Shown here: one piece after another, positions 36,670 through 46,900 of the stretch | Numbering within the stretch: position 1 is the stretch's first letter | Layout of the letters: each line of letters opens with the position of its first letter | From: Niastella vici | GTDB taxonomy: Bacteria > Bacteroidota > Bacteroidia > Chitinophagales > Chitinophagaceae | Length of the DNA stretch: 64,000 nucleotides | Assembly (NCBI RefSeq): GCF_002077945.1 | Contig: NZ_LVYD01000048.1 | Coordinates: 158,253-222,252 of the forward strand | Reading direction: 5' to 3' | Notes under the pieces: model-generated | Seen by the model: only the letters and a program-made list of their open reading frames with translations | What the model was told of the DNA's origin: nothing | Databases searched by the model: none | Made by a program: the position numbers and the translations under genes

Positions 36670-37644
36670 TCAACCTATTTTAATATCAAGTGTTCCTGAT
36701 GCCTCGTTCCAGCGGGCCTGAGTTCCGAGTTCCCTGCACAGTGATTCCATCCGGGCAGCAATGTTGATGGCGCGTGACAAACCGGCCAAACGCGCCTGGA
36801 AGTTCTCGATAATCGTCGGGTACAGTAAAATTTTTTGAATACTTTGACCGAATATTTCGATCATGAATATGAACGACTCGTCATTTCGTTCGATCGCATC
36901 AACTGCATAGTCGTCAATGAAGTCCCCGGCACTATAAATGATGGGCCTCTTCCTGTATATTTCAATACCGCGGAAAACATGACATGAGTGCCCGAAGATG
37001 ATATCGGCGCCGGCATCGATAAGCATATGCGCAAATTCACGATGGCCTGGTTCCGGCTCGTCTCCCCAGTTAGAACCCCAGTGCAGGGCAACGATGAGTA
37101 AATTCACTGTTGTCTTTGCTTCTTTTATGCTTTCGATAAGATCACGCGCCCTGGGATCCCTTTTTTCAACAGGCACATACCATATTCCGGAACGATCTGA
37201 TCCTGCGCCCCAGCCCGGCTCATTTGCGTCTGTACCGGATAACAAACCAACCTTCACCAAACCCATTTCAAGGATGGCAGGATGTTGCGCCGCCAGCAGG
37301 TTGGGTCCTGCCCCCGCATATCGGATCCCCGCCTTCTCCAGTAAAACGAATGTATCAGCAAGGGCTTCCCGGCCATAGTCAAGCGTGTGATTATTGGCCA
37401 ACGACACGGCATTTATGCCGGCCGCCCCAAGCACAGCGATATTGCCGGGATCAGAACGGAATGTAAAAACTTTCAAAGCCGGCGAACCTTTGCTGGAGAT
37501 CACACATTCCAGGTTGCAGATCCGTACATCCGCTTCTTTGAATACGGGAAGCGTATCGCCCCAGGGGTAATCAGGAGGATGGCTCTTCAGATTTTCATTT
37601 ACCAATCTCCCGAGCATTACATCGCCTGTAAGTAATAATTTCAT
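36670..37644 (-). CDS. CapA family protein (PGA_cap metallophosphatase-like)
   Basis: A 324-residue cytosolic-looking protein with the CapA pattern: GDVMLGR at 7-13, ICNLECVIS, SLANNHTLDYG, VALHWGSNW, IFGHSCHVFRGIEIY and SAGDFIDDY. These residues (Asp, His, Asn) form a metallophosphoesterase-like site. In Bacillus CapA is needed for poly-gamma-glutamate export, but many relatives stand alone and their role is unknown. There is no signal peptide or membrane anchor, unlike classical CapA. It stands alone between the SQR-like and membrane-protein genes. Confidence 0.85.
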   Translation of the reverse strand: MKLLLTGDVMLGRLVNENLKSHPPDYPWGDTLPVFKEADVRICNLECVISSKGSPALKVFTFRSDPGNIAVLGAAGINAVSLANNHTLDYGREALADTFVLLEKAGIRYAGAGPNLLAAQHPAILEMGLVKVGLLSGTDANEPGWGAGSDRSGIWYVPVEKRDPRARDLIESIKEAKTTVNLLIVALHWGSNWGDEPEPGHREFAHMLIDAGADIIFGHSCHVFRGIEIYRKRPIIYSAGDFIDDYAVDAIERNDESFIFMIEIFGQSIQKILLYPTIIENFQARLAGLSRAINIAARMESLCRELGTQARWNEASGTLDIKIG

Positions 37645-37783
37645 ACACTGAAATAGTTACGTTATAATCCGGCGCCTGACAAGGAGAGCTTTACCAAAAA
37701 CCTATATTATATATTATATTATTCTTGTCAATAAAGAATTTGTTTTATGATACCCGCTCTGACAATTAATTGTACTGATGTTT

Positions 37784-38263
37784 CTATTTTAGGCTAACCC
37801 ACAAATAATCTTTTGTTCCATTTTTAAGAATAAAGTATAATGCCAATGAAGCAGTGATTGAAAAGGGAAATGCCGACCCCACACCAAGCGGTGCAATACA
37901 CATCAGGAAAATAATTGCTCCGATAGCTCCCAATTTCAACAACCACCCCTTGAGCAACATAGACACAGCAATCAAAGCCTGGCAAGTGGCAATGAAACCA
38001 ACCACTTCAGTAACATGCGTGCTAAACCAACCCCGAATGAATTGCTTGTATATGTCGAGAAAACTGAGATCAGCATACTCTATGTAAAATTGTGGATTTT
38101 GCAGAGCTGTTTTCCAGTTTGTCCAGCTTGCCCAGGTAAACACAAGGAAGAATAATAACCTTGCGATCCTCGGTTGTTTCCACGCAGCCCACAGCATCAA
38201 CAATGCGATAACATTGGAAATAATGTACAGGAACAAATAGGTTTGATTTCCGAAACCTTTCAT
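37784..38263 (-). CDS. Unknown integral membrane protein, 159 residues
   Basis: Four or five transmembrane helices (about 10-25, 32-50, 85-105, 108-128, 130-150). The start codon overlaps the stop of the upstream 272-residue membrane protein (positions 38260-38263), so the two are translationally coupled. No family is recognised. Together with the small Cys-containing protein before them they make a three-gene minus-strand unit. Confidence 0.65.
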   Translation of the reverse strand: MKGFGNQTYLFLYIISNVIALLMLWAAWKQPRIARLLFFLVFTWASWTNWKTALQNPQFYIEYADLSFLDIYKQFIRGWFSTHVTEVVGFIATCQALIAVSMLLKGWLLKLGAIGAIIFLMCIAPLGVGSAFPFSITASLALYFILKNGTKDYLWVSLK

Positions 38264-39078
38264 GGCGTCCTAATTTTAATGTGCTTAATATTCCATACAA
38301 GAAATACAAAACTTATCAGGCTAAGCACCGCCATTACTATTGTGACAGATAAGCTTGATTCAAGTTCTTTCCGCTTCATCATCAAAGCGAGCCAGCCAAT
38401 TGTGACATTCATCAGTACAAAAAAGGTCAGTATGATTATTGCAAAGGAAAACCCAGCCGGTCTTCTTTTCAAAATCCAGAAGCCTGTTATAAAAATGCCG
38501 GGGAGAAACACAGAAAGGTCAATGACTTGAACAGGATTGGTTACCAGCCCGGTTTCTGTTACTCCTTTTGGGACTCTATTATTAATTACGGCAGGAATAA
38601 TTTCAGAAAGCCAGAGAAAATAGAATACAAATGAGAGAACAAGGAAAAAGATCCCGGTTACTTTAACCACGGCATTTTTGTTTATCCCGAATTTAACCGG
38701 ACTTTTGATCTGAGAATAAATAAACCAGGCCAATGAATAAAAGGAAAGGCCAAGCGTTAAACAATAAATCAGAAATAACCGGTTGAAATGAACACCAAAG
38801 CTATAAATAAGGAAAGTATAAAGTATATATAGCATTACTCCGGCCCATAGCAAATCCGCAATATACTTTTTCCTGTATGCAAGCATCGCGGTTATGATCA
38901 ATGCGGGAACGACTATAAAAAGGTCAATCATATCCTGACCAACAGACTGAATCCGCCAGTTGAATGTTTCTTTTACATAGAAATCAGGAGTTAAGAGACT
39001 GATGCAGCTTACCAGTGTTATCAGTATTGACAGTGGAATTGATAGTGATAATATAATCTTGCCGCTATTATTATCCAT
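38260..39078 (-). CDS. Unknown integral membrane protein, 272 residues
   Basis: About eight transmembrane helices spread evenly, with short charged loops. An N-terminal helix at 9-30 (IILSLSIPLSILITLVSCI) is followed by a large loop (PDFYVKETFNWRIQSVGQD). I do not recognise the family. The start lies two bases after the stop of the 60-residue gene 39081-39263, and the end overlaps the next gene, so it is the middle gene of a three-gene operon. Confidence 0.7.
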   Translation of the reverse strand: MDNNSGKIILSLSIPLSILITLVSCISLLTPDFYVKETFNWRIQSVGQDMIDLFIVVPALIITAMLAYRKKYIADLLWAGVMLYILYTFLIYSFGVHFNRLFLIYCLTLGLSFYSLAWFIYSQIKSPVKFGINKNAVVKVTGIFFLVLSFVFYFLWLSEIIPAVINNRVPKGVTETGLVTNPVQVIDLSVFLPGIFITGFWILKRRPAGFSFAIIILTFFVLMNVTIGWLALMMKRKELESSLSVTIVMAVLSLISFVFLVWNIKHIKIRTP

Positions 39079-39080
39079 TT

Positions 39081-39263
39081 TTACAGCATTAGGATTTTAT
39101 TCCTTTTTTTTATTTCTTCTGCCAACTTCCCTGAAATTTTTCTGCATCCGCAATGTTTCTGGTGTTCTAGATGCCATTTTACTCTTTGCTCAAAGCTTGG
39201 ATTCTTTGGCATTGGATGGGCTATATGCCAGGCAGCATTTAACTTTGAACTCCCGGATTTCAT
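39081..39263 (-). CDS. Small CxC-containing protein, 60 residues
   Basis: A basic small protein with AWHIAHPMPKNPSFEQRVKW and a C-terminal cluster H31, H34, H37, C38, C40 (HLEHQKHCGC), which could bind a metal. I recall similar short proteins with a WHLEH..(N/H)C.CR pattern in Bacteroidota, of unknown role. The good spacing (2 bases) to the membrane-protein gene supports it as the first gene of that operon. Confidence 0.6.
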   Translation of the reverse strand: MKSGSSKLNAAWHIAHPMPKNPSFEQRVKWHLEHQKHCGCRKISGKLAEEIKKRNKILML

Positions 39264-39854
39264 AGAAATAAATATCTCTCAAAGGTTAGTATTATTCCAA
39301 AGCTGATAAATGACCTCGATCAGCCAAAGAGATGAAAAAAGACAAGATTCTGGTGAAAATCATTGCTAACTAAGTTGCTTTTAGCCAAATATTCCCCAAA
39401 GTGCATGATCCAAAAATCCAGTCCGCGGTAAACGCTATATCAATAGTCGAATGGAAAACTGTCCTCGTCCGTCCGGTAGAGTTAATAAAAAAAGCCCCGC
39501 TTTACGCGAGGCTTCCTTATTCGTGGAGTCCGCCGGCAGATTGTCGAACCAATTAAAGGAATTCTTCAATTGTATAGCCTCTGTAAAGCAACTGATAGAA
39601 CAATTCGATAAAGCCTTGTAGTTTTTTAACTATTACTTTTTCAGCCATATCTACGCCTCTGTCGAAAATAATTCACCTACTTGCCCATTATAATCCAACC
39701 CCAATGAAATCTTTTACCCGAATAACCGGTTCACTCTTTAATTAAACAGCCAATCGTTGATTTAAGCACAAACACCATTAATACGGCTATATCTATCTTT
39801 TTATAGCAACCCATCTTTGTGTTGTAATTAATTACTCACAATTAAAAATTAAAA
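39264..39854. other. Intergenic region carrying dispersed element A
   Basis: A 591-base stretch between the minus-strand membrane operon and the plus-strand SDR gene. It holds element A (39486-39600), and at 39469-39476 a GTCCGGTA block that also precedes element B. No gene is supported. The region just upstream of 39855 is AT-rich and should contain the SDR promoter. Confidence 0.5.
39486..39600 (-). repeat. Dispersed element, full copy A
   Basis: A-run 39486-39493, then hairpin AGCCCCGC (39493-39500) with GCGAGGCT (39506-39513); the single C-A mismatch becomes G-U on the minus strand. The core GTGGAGTCCGCCGGCAGATT begins at 39523, followed by GTCGAACCAATTAAAGGAATT, and the tail GTAAAGCAACTGATAGA ends near 39599. 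Read on the minus strand it resembles the 3' end of a tRNA/tmRNA (GGTTCGA ... GACTCCAC) with its terminator. Confidence 0.8.
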
Positions 39855-40700
39855 ATGGATAAAAAGAAAGTTTGGTTTGTAACTGGTGCCTCAAAGGGTT
39901 TAGGATTAACTCTCGTAAAAAAGTTACTTTCAGAAGGCTACCAAGTAGCTGCTACATCAAGAGATGTAGAATCGCTAAACAAAGCTGTTGCAAATGACAC
40001 TTCCAATTTCTTACCTCTACAGGTAGAATTATTAAATGAAGTAAGTGTTGTAAAAGCAATCGAAAGTACAATCAAAACCTTCGGTGGTATTGATGTATTA
40101 GTAAACAATGCTGGCTATGGCCAATTAGGTACATTAGAAGAAATGTCTGATGCCGAAGCTCGTCAGAATTTTGACATCAATGTTTTTGGTTTGCTTAACA
40201 TCATCAGAAATGTTATGCCCCATTTTAGAGCCAAAAAAGCAGGACATGTTATAAACATTTCTTCGATAGCAGGCTTACTTGGTGCATTTCCTGGATGGGG
40301 TGTTTATTGTGCCACAAAATTTGCTGTTGTGGGATTAACAGAAGCACTTTCAGTAGAAGCCAAAGAGTTTGATGTAAAAGCAACAATTGTTTACCCGGGT
40401 TATTTTAATACAAACTTCTTGAAAGAAGGCTCTATGAAACTAGCTCAAAATCCAATTGTAGCATATACAGCGGCTCGTAACACCGAAATTTGGCACGAAA
40501 CTCAAATGGTAGGCAATCAACCTGGTGACCCAAACAAAGCTGCACAAGTGTTGATTGAATTGGCAGAAATGGAAACTGCACCACTGCACTTCTTTATGGG
40601 TTCAGACTCTTTTGGCATGGCAAATAGTAAAATTGAAATATTGCAAAATGAGCTTGCCGCCAATGAATCTTTAAGTAAATCAACAGATTACGTAAAATAA
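39855..40700 (+). CDS. Short-chain dehydrogenase/reductase (SDR)
   Basis: A 281-residue classical SDR with TGASKGLG (10-17) for NADP(H), NNAGYG, the catalytic Ser in NISSIAGLLG, and YCATK (Tyr and Lys of the YxxxK motif) at about 155-159. It oxidises or reduces a small alcohol or carbonyl compound; the substrate is not predictable. It is AT-rich compared with the left half of the window. The DJ-1/PfpI gene follows 30 bases later and an AraC regulator after that, forming a self-contained module between elements A and B. Confidence 0.9.
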   Translation: MDKKKVWFVTGASKGLGLTLVKKLLSEGYQVAATSRDVESLNKAVANDTSNFLPLQVELLNEVSVVKAIESTIKTFGGIDVLVNNAGYGQLGTLEEMSDAEARQNFDINVFGLLNIIRNVMPHFRAKKAGHVINISSIAGLLGAFPGWGVYCATKFAVVGLTEALSVEAKEFDVKATIVYPGYFNTNFLKEGSMKLAQNPIVAYTAARNTEIWHETQMVGNQPGDPNKAAQVLIELAEMETAPLHFFMGSDSFGMANSKIEILQNELAANESLSKSTDYVK

Positions 40701-40730
40701 TTTATTCAATGAGTTTTAAAAATTAATAAA

Positions 40731-41555
40731 ATGAAAAGTAATATTTTAAAATCGTTAACAGCATTATTAGTGCTAATGTTTGCCTTCACAGCAAACACCT
40801 ACTCACAGTCTGCAAGTGTAAAATCAAGCAGCTCTAAACTTACCAAAAAAGTACTCATTGTGCTTTCAGCCGCCGACACATGGACAAGGGCAGATGGCTC
40901 AAAATATCCTACCGGTTATTGGACAGAAGAATTCGTAGATGTTCATAAAGAATTTGTAGATGCTGGCTATAAGGTAGATATTTCCACTCCTGGTGCAAAG
41001 AAACCAACAGCAGACCCCAAAAGTCTTGAAGTAAGTACACTAGGTGCTGAAAAAGCAGTAGCCTTTGCAAAGTATCTAAAATCATTGTCAACCACGTTAA
41101 GCAATCCATTGGAATTAGCAAAAATCAATATGGATGATTACGATGCAGTGATAGTACCTGGCGGACATGGCCCAGTTGAAGATTTGTATAAAGATAAAGA
41201 CATGGGCAAGGTGTTATTTGCAGCAGACAAATCCAAAAAAATTATCGGTGCTGTGTGTCATGGTCAGGCTGCATTTTTAAGTGCAGTTGATAGCAAAGGC
41301 AACTGGTTGTTCAAAGGTAGAAATATGACATCATTTAGTGATTCTGAGGAAATTGAATTTGGAACAGCAAACAATGCACCTTGGCTTTTAGCTTCAACAT
41401 TGAGAAAGTATGGTGCTAACTACACTTGTGGTGCAAAAAACTGGGGCAATTATGTAATGGTTGATAGTAACTTGATAACTGGTCAAAACCCTGCATCAAG
41501 CATTCCGATGGCAAAAGCAATCATTGAAGTATTAAATAAAAAGCAACAGCTTTAA
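40731..41555 (+). CDS. Exported DJ-1/PfpI family protein
   Basis: A 274-residue protein with a signal peptide (MKSNILKSLTALLVLMFAF ... TYSQS). It has a class I glutamine amidotransferase-like fold: VIVPGGHGPVEDL and GAVCHGQAAFLS with the nucleophile Cys, followed by GRNMTSFSDSEE and a C-terminal GQNPASS. The HSP31/PfpI subgroup includes glyoxalases and chaperone-like deglycases; those are usually cytosolic, so the signal peptide is notable. It is in an operon with the SDR, which suggests handling of a reactive carbonyl. A terminator follows at 41602. Confidence 0.88.
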   Translation: MKSNILKSLTALLVLMFAFTANTYSQSASVKSSSSKLTKKVLIVLSAADTWTRADGSKYPTGYWTEEFVDVHKEFVDAGYKVDISTPGAKKPTADPKSLEVSTLGAEKAVAFAKYLKSLSTTLSNPLELAKINMDDYDAVIVPGGHGPVEDLYKDKDMGKVLFAADKSKKIIGAVCHGQAAFLSAVDSKGNWLFKGRNMTSFSDSEEIEFGTANNAPWLLASTLRKYGANYTCGAKNWGNYVMVDSNLITGQNPASSIPMAKAIIEVLNKKQQL

Positions 41556-41601
41556 TTTGTTTCAAGTGATCAATGCAAATAAAACTAACATTTTTAACTT
41601 T

Positions 41602-41640
41602 GACAGAGCTTTAAAGGTTTAAAGCTCTGTCATTTTAATT
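41602..41640 (+). terminator. Terminator hairpin after the DJ-1/PfpI gene
   Basis: GACAGAGCTTTAAA (41602-41615) pairs perfectly with 41618-41631, followed by ATTTTAATT. The U run is modest, so it may act in both directions or only weakly. Confidence 0.65.
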
Positions 41641-41648
41641 CCTTTCAC

Positions 41649-42569
41649 ATGAGCAATAAACACATATATCGTTTCAATTCAATCGCTGAGTTTCACAAAA
41701 TGAGCGGTTTGCCTAAGCCTGAGCATCCTTTGGTAAGTTTAGTAGATTATGGTTTAGTAGATTACCAGACTGATGATACTGAAATTAGCTGGATGCAAAA
41801 TTTCTATTCAATAGGTTTAAAAAGAAATATTCAGGGCAAGTTTAAGTATGGGCAGCTACAATACGATTTTGATGAAGGGCTTATGACATTTGTAGCACCA
41901 AAGCAAGTCGTTAGCATCACGTTAGATAAAAGCCAAACTACAAAACCAACGGGTCTATTGTTGTTTATTCATCCTGATTTTCTGTGGAATACTAACTTGG
42001 CAAAGGCTATTAGTAAATATTATTTTTTTGGATACAATGTAAACGAAGCCTTATTTATGTCTGAAAAGGAAGAAATTGTAATTACTGATATATTGAAAAA
42101 TATTCAAAGAGAATACCATTCTTCCATTGATAAGTTTACACAGAACATCATCATTGCACAAATAGAACAATTATTGAGTTACTGCGAAAGATTTTATCAA
42201 AGGCAATTTATCACAAGAGCAAAAACCAATCATCAGATACTTGCAAAGGTAGAATCTATACTTAATAATTATTTCAATGATGAAAACCTATTAGAAAAAG
42301 GCTCACCTACTGCACAATATATTGCAGAACAGCTACATCTTTCTCCAAATTATTTAGGTAGTTTATTAAAATCCCTTACAGGCAATTCAACCCAAACTCA
42401 TATTCATGAAAAATTAATAGAAAAAGCAAAAGAAAAACTATCAACTACGAATCTCACTGTAAGCGAAATAGCCTATGAACTGGGGTTTGAACATTCGCAA
42501 TCATTCAGTAAATTATTTAAGACTAAAACCAATCAATCGCCATTGGAGTTTAGACAATCGTTCAATTAA
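41649..42569 (+). CDS. AraC family transcriptional regulator (second)
   Basis: A 306-residue protein with an N-terminal cupin-like sensing part (about 40-130, GKFKYGQLQYDFDEGLMTFV) and the C-terminal AraC double helix-turn-helix: YIAEQLHLSPNYLGSLLKSL and SEIAYELGFEHSQSFSKLFK. Its position right after the SDR and PfpI genes makes them the likely targets; in many Bacteroidota an AraC gene of this type stands next to the oxidoreductase it induces. It is AT-rich like its module. Confidence 0.92.
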   Translation: MSNKHIYRFNSIAEFHKMSGLPKPEHPLVSLVDYGLVDYQTDDTEISWMQNFYSIGLKRNIQGKFKYGQLQYDFDEGLMTFVAPKQVVSITLDKSQTTKPTGLLLFIHPDFLWNTNLAKAISKYYFFGYNVNEALFMSEKEEIVITDILKNIQREYHSSIDKFTQNIIIAQIEQLLSYCERFYQRQFITRAKTNHQILAKVESILNNYFNDENLLEKGSPTAQYIAEQLHLSPNYLGSLLKSLTGNSTQTHIHEKLIEKAKEKLSTTNLTVSEIAYELGFEHSQSFSKLFKTKTNQSPLEFRQSFN

Positions 42570-43118
42570 TTTTTTTCATTTCAAATAAGCTACATGTTTC
42601 ATCTTCTCCGATTTTTCCTTTATCGAAGCTTTTTGCCATTAGATATAAAATGTTTCATGTTAGCATTGCCCCAAAAACTGCCGCTATTTTTCAAGTATTG
42701 CTGTAGGTGGGGTATCCTATGACGTCCAGCCAGGAATCAAAAAAGTTATAAATGACCGGGAACTGGTAGATACTGCGCAAGAATTGCAATACAGTAATCA
42801 ACAGATTTCGAGATTACAAAGATTTGATGTAATAAAAGCGGGTGTTTTTCACGTATTTTAATTGCCTAGTTTTTATTAACAAGAATTTTAGCAAGAGTTC
42901 GACCGTCCGGTGAAGATAAAAAAATAAAGCCCTGCAACGCAAGGCTTTACAAAATTGTGGAGTCCGCCGGCAGATTGTCGAACCAATTAAAGGAATTATT
43001 TAAGCGTATAAGTATTGAAAAACAATTGATAGATAAAATATCGTTCATGCCAAAGTATAGGAAACCAATATGCAGCAAGGCTGTGAAGCATCAATGTTAG
43101 CAATTGCTCGATGAGTAC
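42570..43118. other. Intergenic region with a decayed frame and dispersed element B
   Basis: A 549-base stretch. A plus-strand frame without a start, about 42679-42861, reads VGGVSYDVQPGIKKVINDRE and ends at TAA; it looks like a gene remnant I cannot name. Element B follows at 42914-43035. Confidence 0.4.
42914..43035 (-). repeat. Dispersed element, full copy B
   Basis: Hairpin AAAGCCCTGC (42926-42935) with GCAAGGCTTT (42939-42948), again with a C-A that is G-U on the minus strand, and an A run before it. The core from GTGGAGTCC (42957) through AACCAATTAAAGGAATT is identical to copy A; the tail is more diverged. GACCGTCCGGTGAAGAT before the hairpin resembles the sequence before copy A. Confidence 0.8.
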
Positions 43119-43769
43119 TTACTTTCTTTCCATAATATAAAAGACAGTATCAATGAAAAATAATAAGTCGTCTTTGGCAATCACGTTTTCATCATGCATA
43201 TCTTCTAACTCCAATCCAAATTCTTTGTTATAGTAATCCTGCCGTCTGGTATTCTCAAAACCATTAAAAGTCAAAAGTTCTTTGATATTTTCAAGATCAG
43301 CCTGTCCCCCTTCAATGAATGGTTGTCGGAGAACAGCACAAAGTGTCTCATCTTTACCAGAGGTAAAACCCAACAATTCATAAACAGTACCTGGAAACAA
43401 TAAATTATGAATCACCAGGCTATTGAAATATTCAGTCCATGTAGCATAGTATACAGCATCATTGATTTTGATAACATGCATATGATCTGGCGCCAGGTAT
43501 ATTTCAGATTCTCCTCCCCTAGTCAAATACTGACTGCCCTCTGCTAAAGCAGGAATCCAAAGCTTATTATTTTCTGCGTGAATTTTTAAGAAGCGAGCCT
43601 GTTCTTCTTTGACAATTGACCTACTTTCGAATTCTCTTTTAACAGTTGGATTTGAGCCAAAGCCTTGGCAAAGGAGATTTCTGATTGCTGTGCAATGATC
43701 TTCTTGCTCTTCAATGAGAGTTCCGCTAATGATATTTTGAAGTTTTTGCCGGATTTCATCGTCGATCAT
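43119..43769 (-). CDS. Protein-kinase-like protein of the polyvalent-protein type
   Basis: A 216-residue protein. After a helical N-terminus it has YLTRGGESEIYL (81-92, glycine loop), VIKI with Lys101, LRQPFIEGG (hinge-like), DMHDENVI (190-197; His192, Asp193, Asn195 in catalytic-loop positions) and FFIDTVF with Asp207 in the DFG-like place. This order matches the small Ser/Thr/Tyr kinase-like domain that I know from polyvalent proteins of mobile elements. Here it stands alone. The target is unknown. It is divergent from the primase-helicase gene at 43918 and shares its module between elements B and C. Confidence 0.6.
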   Translation of the reverse strand: MIDDEIRQKLQNIISGTLIEEQEDHCTAIRNLLCQGFGSNPTVKREFESRSIVKEEQARFLKIHAENNKLWIPALAEGSQYLTRGGESEIYLAPDHMHVIKINDAVYYATWTEYFNSLVIHNLLFPGTVYELLGFTSGKDETLCAVLRQPFIEGGQADLENIKELLTFNGFENTRRQDYYNKEFGLELEDMHDENVIAKDDLLFFIDTVFYIMERK

Positions 43770-43917
43770 TTAGACAATAATAAGAAAAATTGCCCAATAC
43801 AAACAAAACCGCACACAAACTATTAATAATCAAACACTTGCCAAAACACCAGCACCATATAAGGGCAAATTAATAGTTTACATTAAATTTAGCCGAAAAG
43901 CATTTACGAACTAAATA

Positions 43918-46900
43918 ATGATGACACCATTGTCAAATGAATCATTGAATGTTTTCATGCCTCTTTTCAAAGGTAGACAAGATGTGTTTGCTATTCGTTG
44001 GGAAAGAGATGGCCGAAGTGGTTATATGCCCGCTTATGATTTGAATTGGGATGAATTTGCCATTCATAAAGCAAATGGCGGTACGCTTAAGGACTTCCCC
44101 AATAAGACCTATTCACAGTTAACTGAACAAAGATTATTGAATCACTTGGCAGGCAAAGAAGTGATTGGCCTTTATCCGCTTTTACCAGATAATTCATCCT
44201 GGTTCATAGCAGCCGACTTCGATGAATCAGAATCTGGCAAAATAAGCTGGCAGGATGAAGTGAAGCTATTTATGGATGCCTGTGAAAGATATAAGCTGCC
44301 AGTATATCTTGAACGTTCAAGAAGCGGACGAGGAGGCCATGTATGGATGTTTTTTGAAAACAGCTATCCTGCCTTTAAAAGCAGGAGGATCATGCTTCAC
44401 ATTCTAGAATCAACGGGCATTATTTCTCCTTTCGATAAAAATTCTAATTACGACCGGCTGTTCCCTAACCAGGATTCACATTCCGGCAAAGGAATCGGCA
44501 ATCTGATCGCATTGCCGTTACAAAAGAAATCACTGGAGAATAATAATTCCTGTTTTATAGATCCAGTTAATTATATGTCTTATCTAGACCAATGGTCATT
44601 TTTGCGAACTATAAAGAAAGTGGGTATCCAGCAATTGGAAGAAGTATACAATTCATTGACAGGTTCAGATCATAAACATATACAAACGGTTTCAACAAAT
44701 TCAGCAGTACTGCAAATCACATTAAACACCAATATTAAAATTCCGCGAGCAAATTTAAGTCCTGACCTGGTAAACTTTTTAAGAGATAGCCTCAACTTCA
44801 TTAATTCTGAATATATCATAAAAAAGAAGCTGGGTAAAAATACATTTGGCACAGAAGCCTACTTCAGAATGCTTGAAGAAAGGGATGGTTATGTTCTTAT
44901 TCCAAGAGGATTTGTTAGAGAACTACTTCTTTATTGCAAAGAAAAGCGCATTCCTTATCAATTAAATGACGAACGAAAAAAACTTAGGGAAGTAAATTAT
45001 TTATTTAAAGGATCATTATATGATTATCAGAAAGCCGCGGTTGATACAGCAACCAAAAAAGAGATGGGAATTATTGTAGCCCCGCCCGGTTCAGGAAAAA
45101 CCATTATTGGCTTATCAATTATAGCTCAAAAAAAGCAACCAGCACTGATAATTGTACATCGCAAGCAACTTTTTGATCAATGGACAGAACGTATTCAGTC
45201 ATTTTTGGGAATTGCAGAACCCTTCATTGGTAAAATTGTACAAGGGCAACAAAAAATAGGCGCACATATAACCGTTGCCATGATTCAAAGCGTTGCAGGT
45301 ATAAATGCGTCCCATGATATTTTTAAATCCTTTGGCACCATTATTATCGACGAATGCCACCATGTACCTGCGAAAACATTCAGACAAGTAATATCAAATT
45401 TCCACTGCTATTACTTGTATGGATTAACTGCTACACCCATCAGAAAGAATAATGATGAGAAGTTAATATTCATTCATATTGGGGAGGTAATTCATGAAAT
45501 GAAATTACCCACCCAAAACAACGCTCCTGTCAAAAAAGTTTCGATAATAATTCGGGAAACTGAATTATTGGTTCCATTTGATTACAAGACTGATAAGACA
45601 GAGACATTGCTCCAGATACTTATTCACGATTCATCAAGGAATCGCCTTATTATAGATGATATCATAAGCGAAGTAAATACCGGAAAAAAAGTCTTGGTAT
45701 TAACTGAACGTAAGGCTCATATCCAAACTCTTTACCAATACCTCAAAACTAAATTTGAGGTCATTACTATTTCAGGTGAAGATTCCGAATCGGCAAAGAA
45801 AACCAAGTTCAGCCAAATCAACTCTGGAAATTTTCAGATACTAATTTCCACCGGACAATTTTTGGGTGAAGGTGCAGATATACCAAGCCTGGATTGTTTA
45901 GTGCTGGCATATCCATTTTCATTTGAGGGAAAAATGATTCAATATCTTGGCCGGGTGCAACGCACAGAAGCCACTCCCGTTATTTATGATTATAGGGACA
46001 TACATGTGGATTACTTAGAAAAGTTATTCAGGCAAAGAAGCCGATATTATCAAAGACTTTTACATACCGGCCAAATACAGCGGTTGGATGAATTGGTGCT
46101 GATTTTCAATGAGGATAAAGTTTTCATAAATACGGATGCTACTATATTACAAATAGACCAACTTGATCTCCCTATACAAGTAGAAAAGTTCAAAACAGAG
46201 GTCGCTTGGAAAATAAGAGTGCTGAATTATGATGAGGAAAATAGTGAAATCAGAGCTGAAATAATAGACTATGCAGCCAATCCGGAAATCAACACCGGCA
46301 ATCAAATTTCCCTGCAATTCCAGCCTATCGATAAAATAAGATTTCGTTCGCTTGATACAGCCAGGCTATTACATGCTGTTGAACTAAAGAGATTTACTTC
46401 AACCCCTAAAGTATCTGAAGAACCCAGCGACAATGCTTCTCAGCAAACTTTTAAAACAATAACGAAACCGGCTGAATGGGTAATTAAGAAAATCATGAAA
46501 GTACCCTTTCCAAAGATTCAATTTTCAAATGCCTGTGTAGCGTTTACTATATTTATTGAAGAACTAGGTCAGGATATCAAATTTCAAATAGAAAATCCGG
46601 ATATACGACCTGAGTTTGAAGCGGTCAAAGACTACTTTATAAAAATTCTGAAGAAAAAATTGATCGCCACTGAAATTGAAATTCGTTACAACGAAAATCA
46701 GATATTATCTACAACTACCTCCTCTGAAGACATCAATAAAATAAATAGCGGTATTATCGATAGCGTTCGTTTTGAATTTGTAAAAAAGAAAATCCTTCCA
46801 TTTAAAGGGAATAAAGACAATAATCAAATCCTAAACACTCTCGATACATTGTTGATATCAAATGAAACGCCATTAAAAGAAATGTTTAAATCCGACAAGG

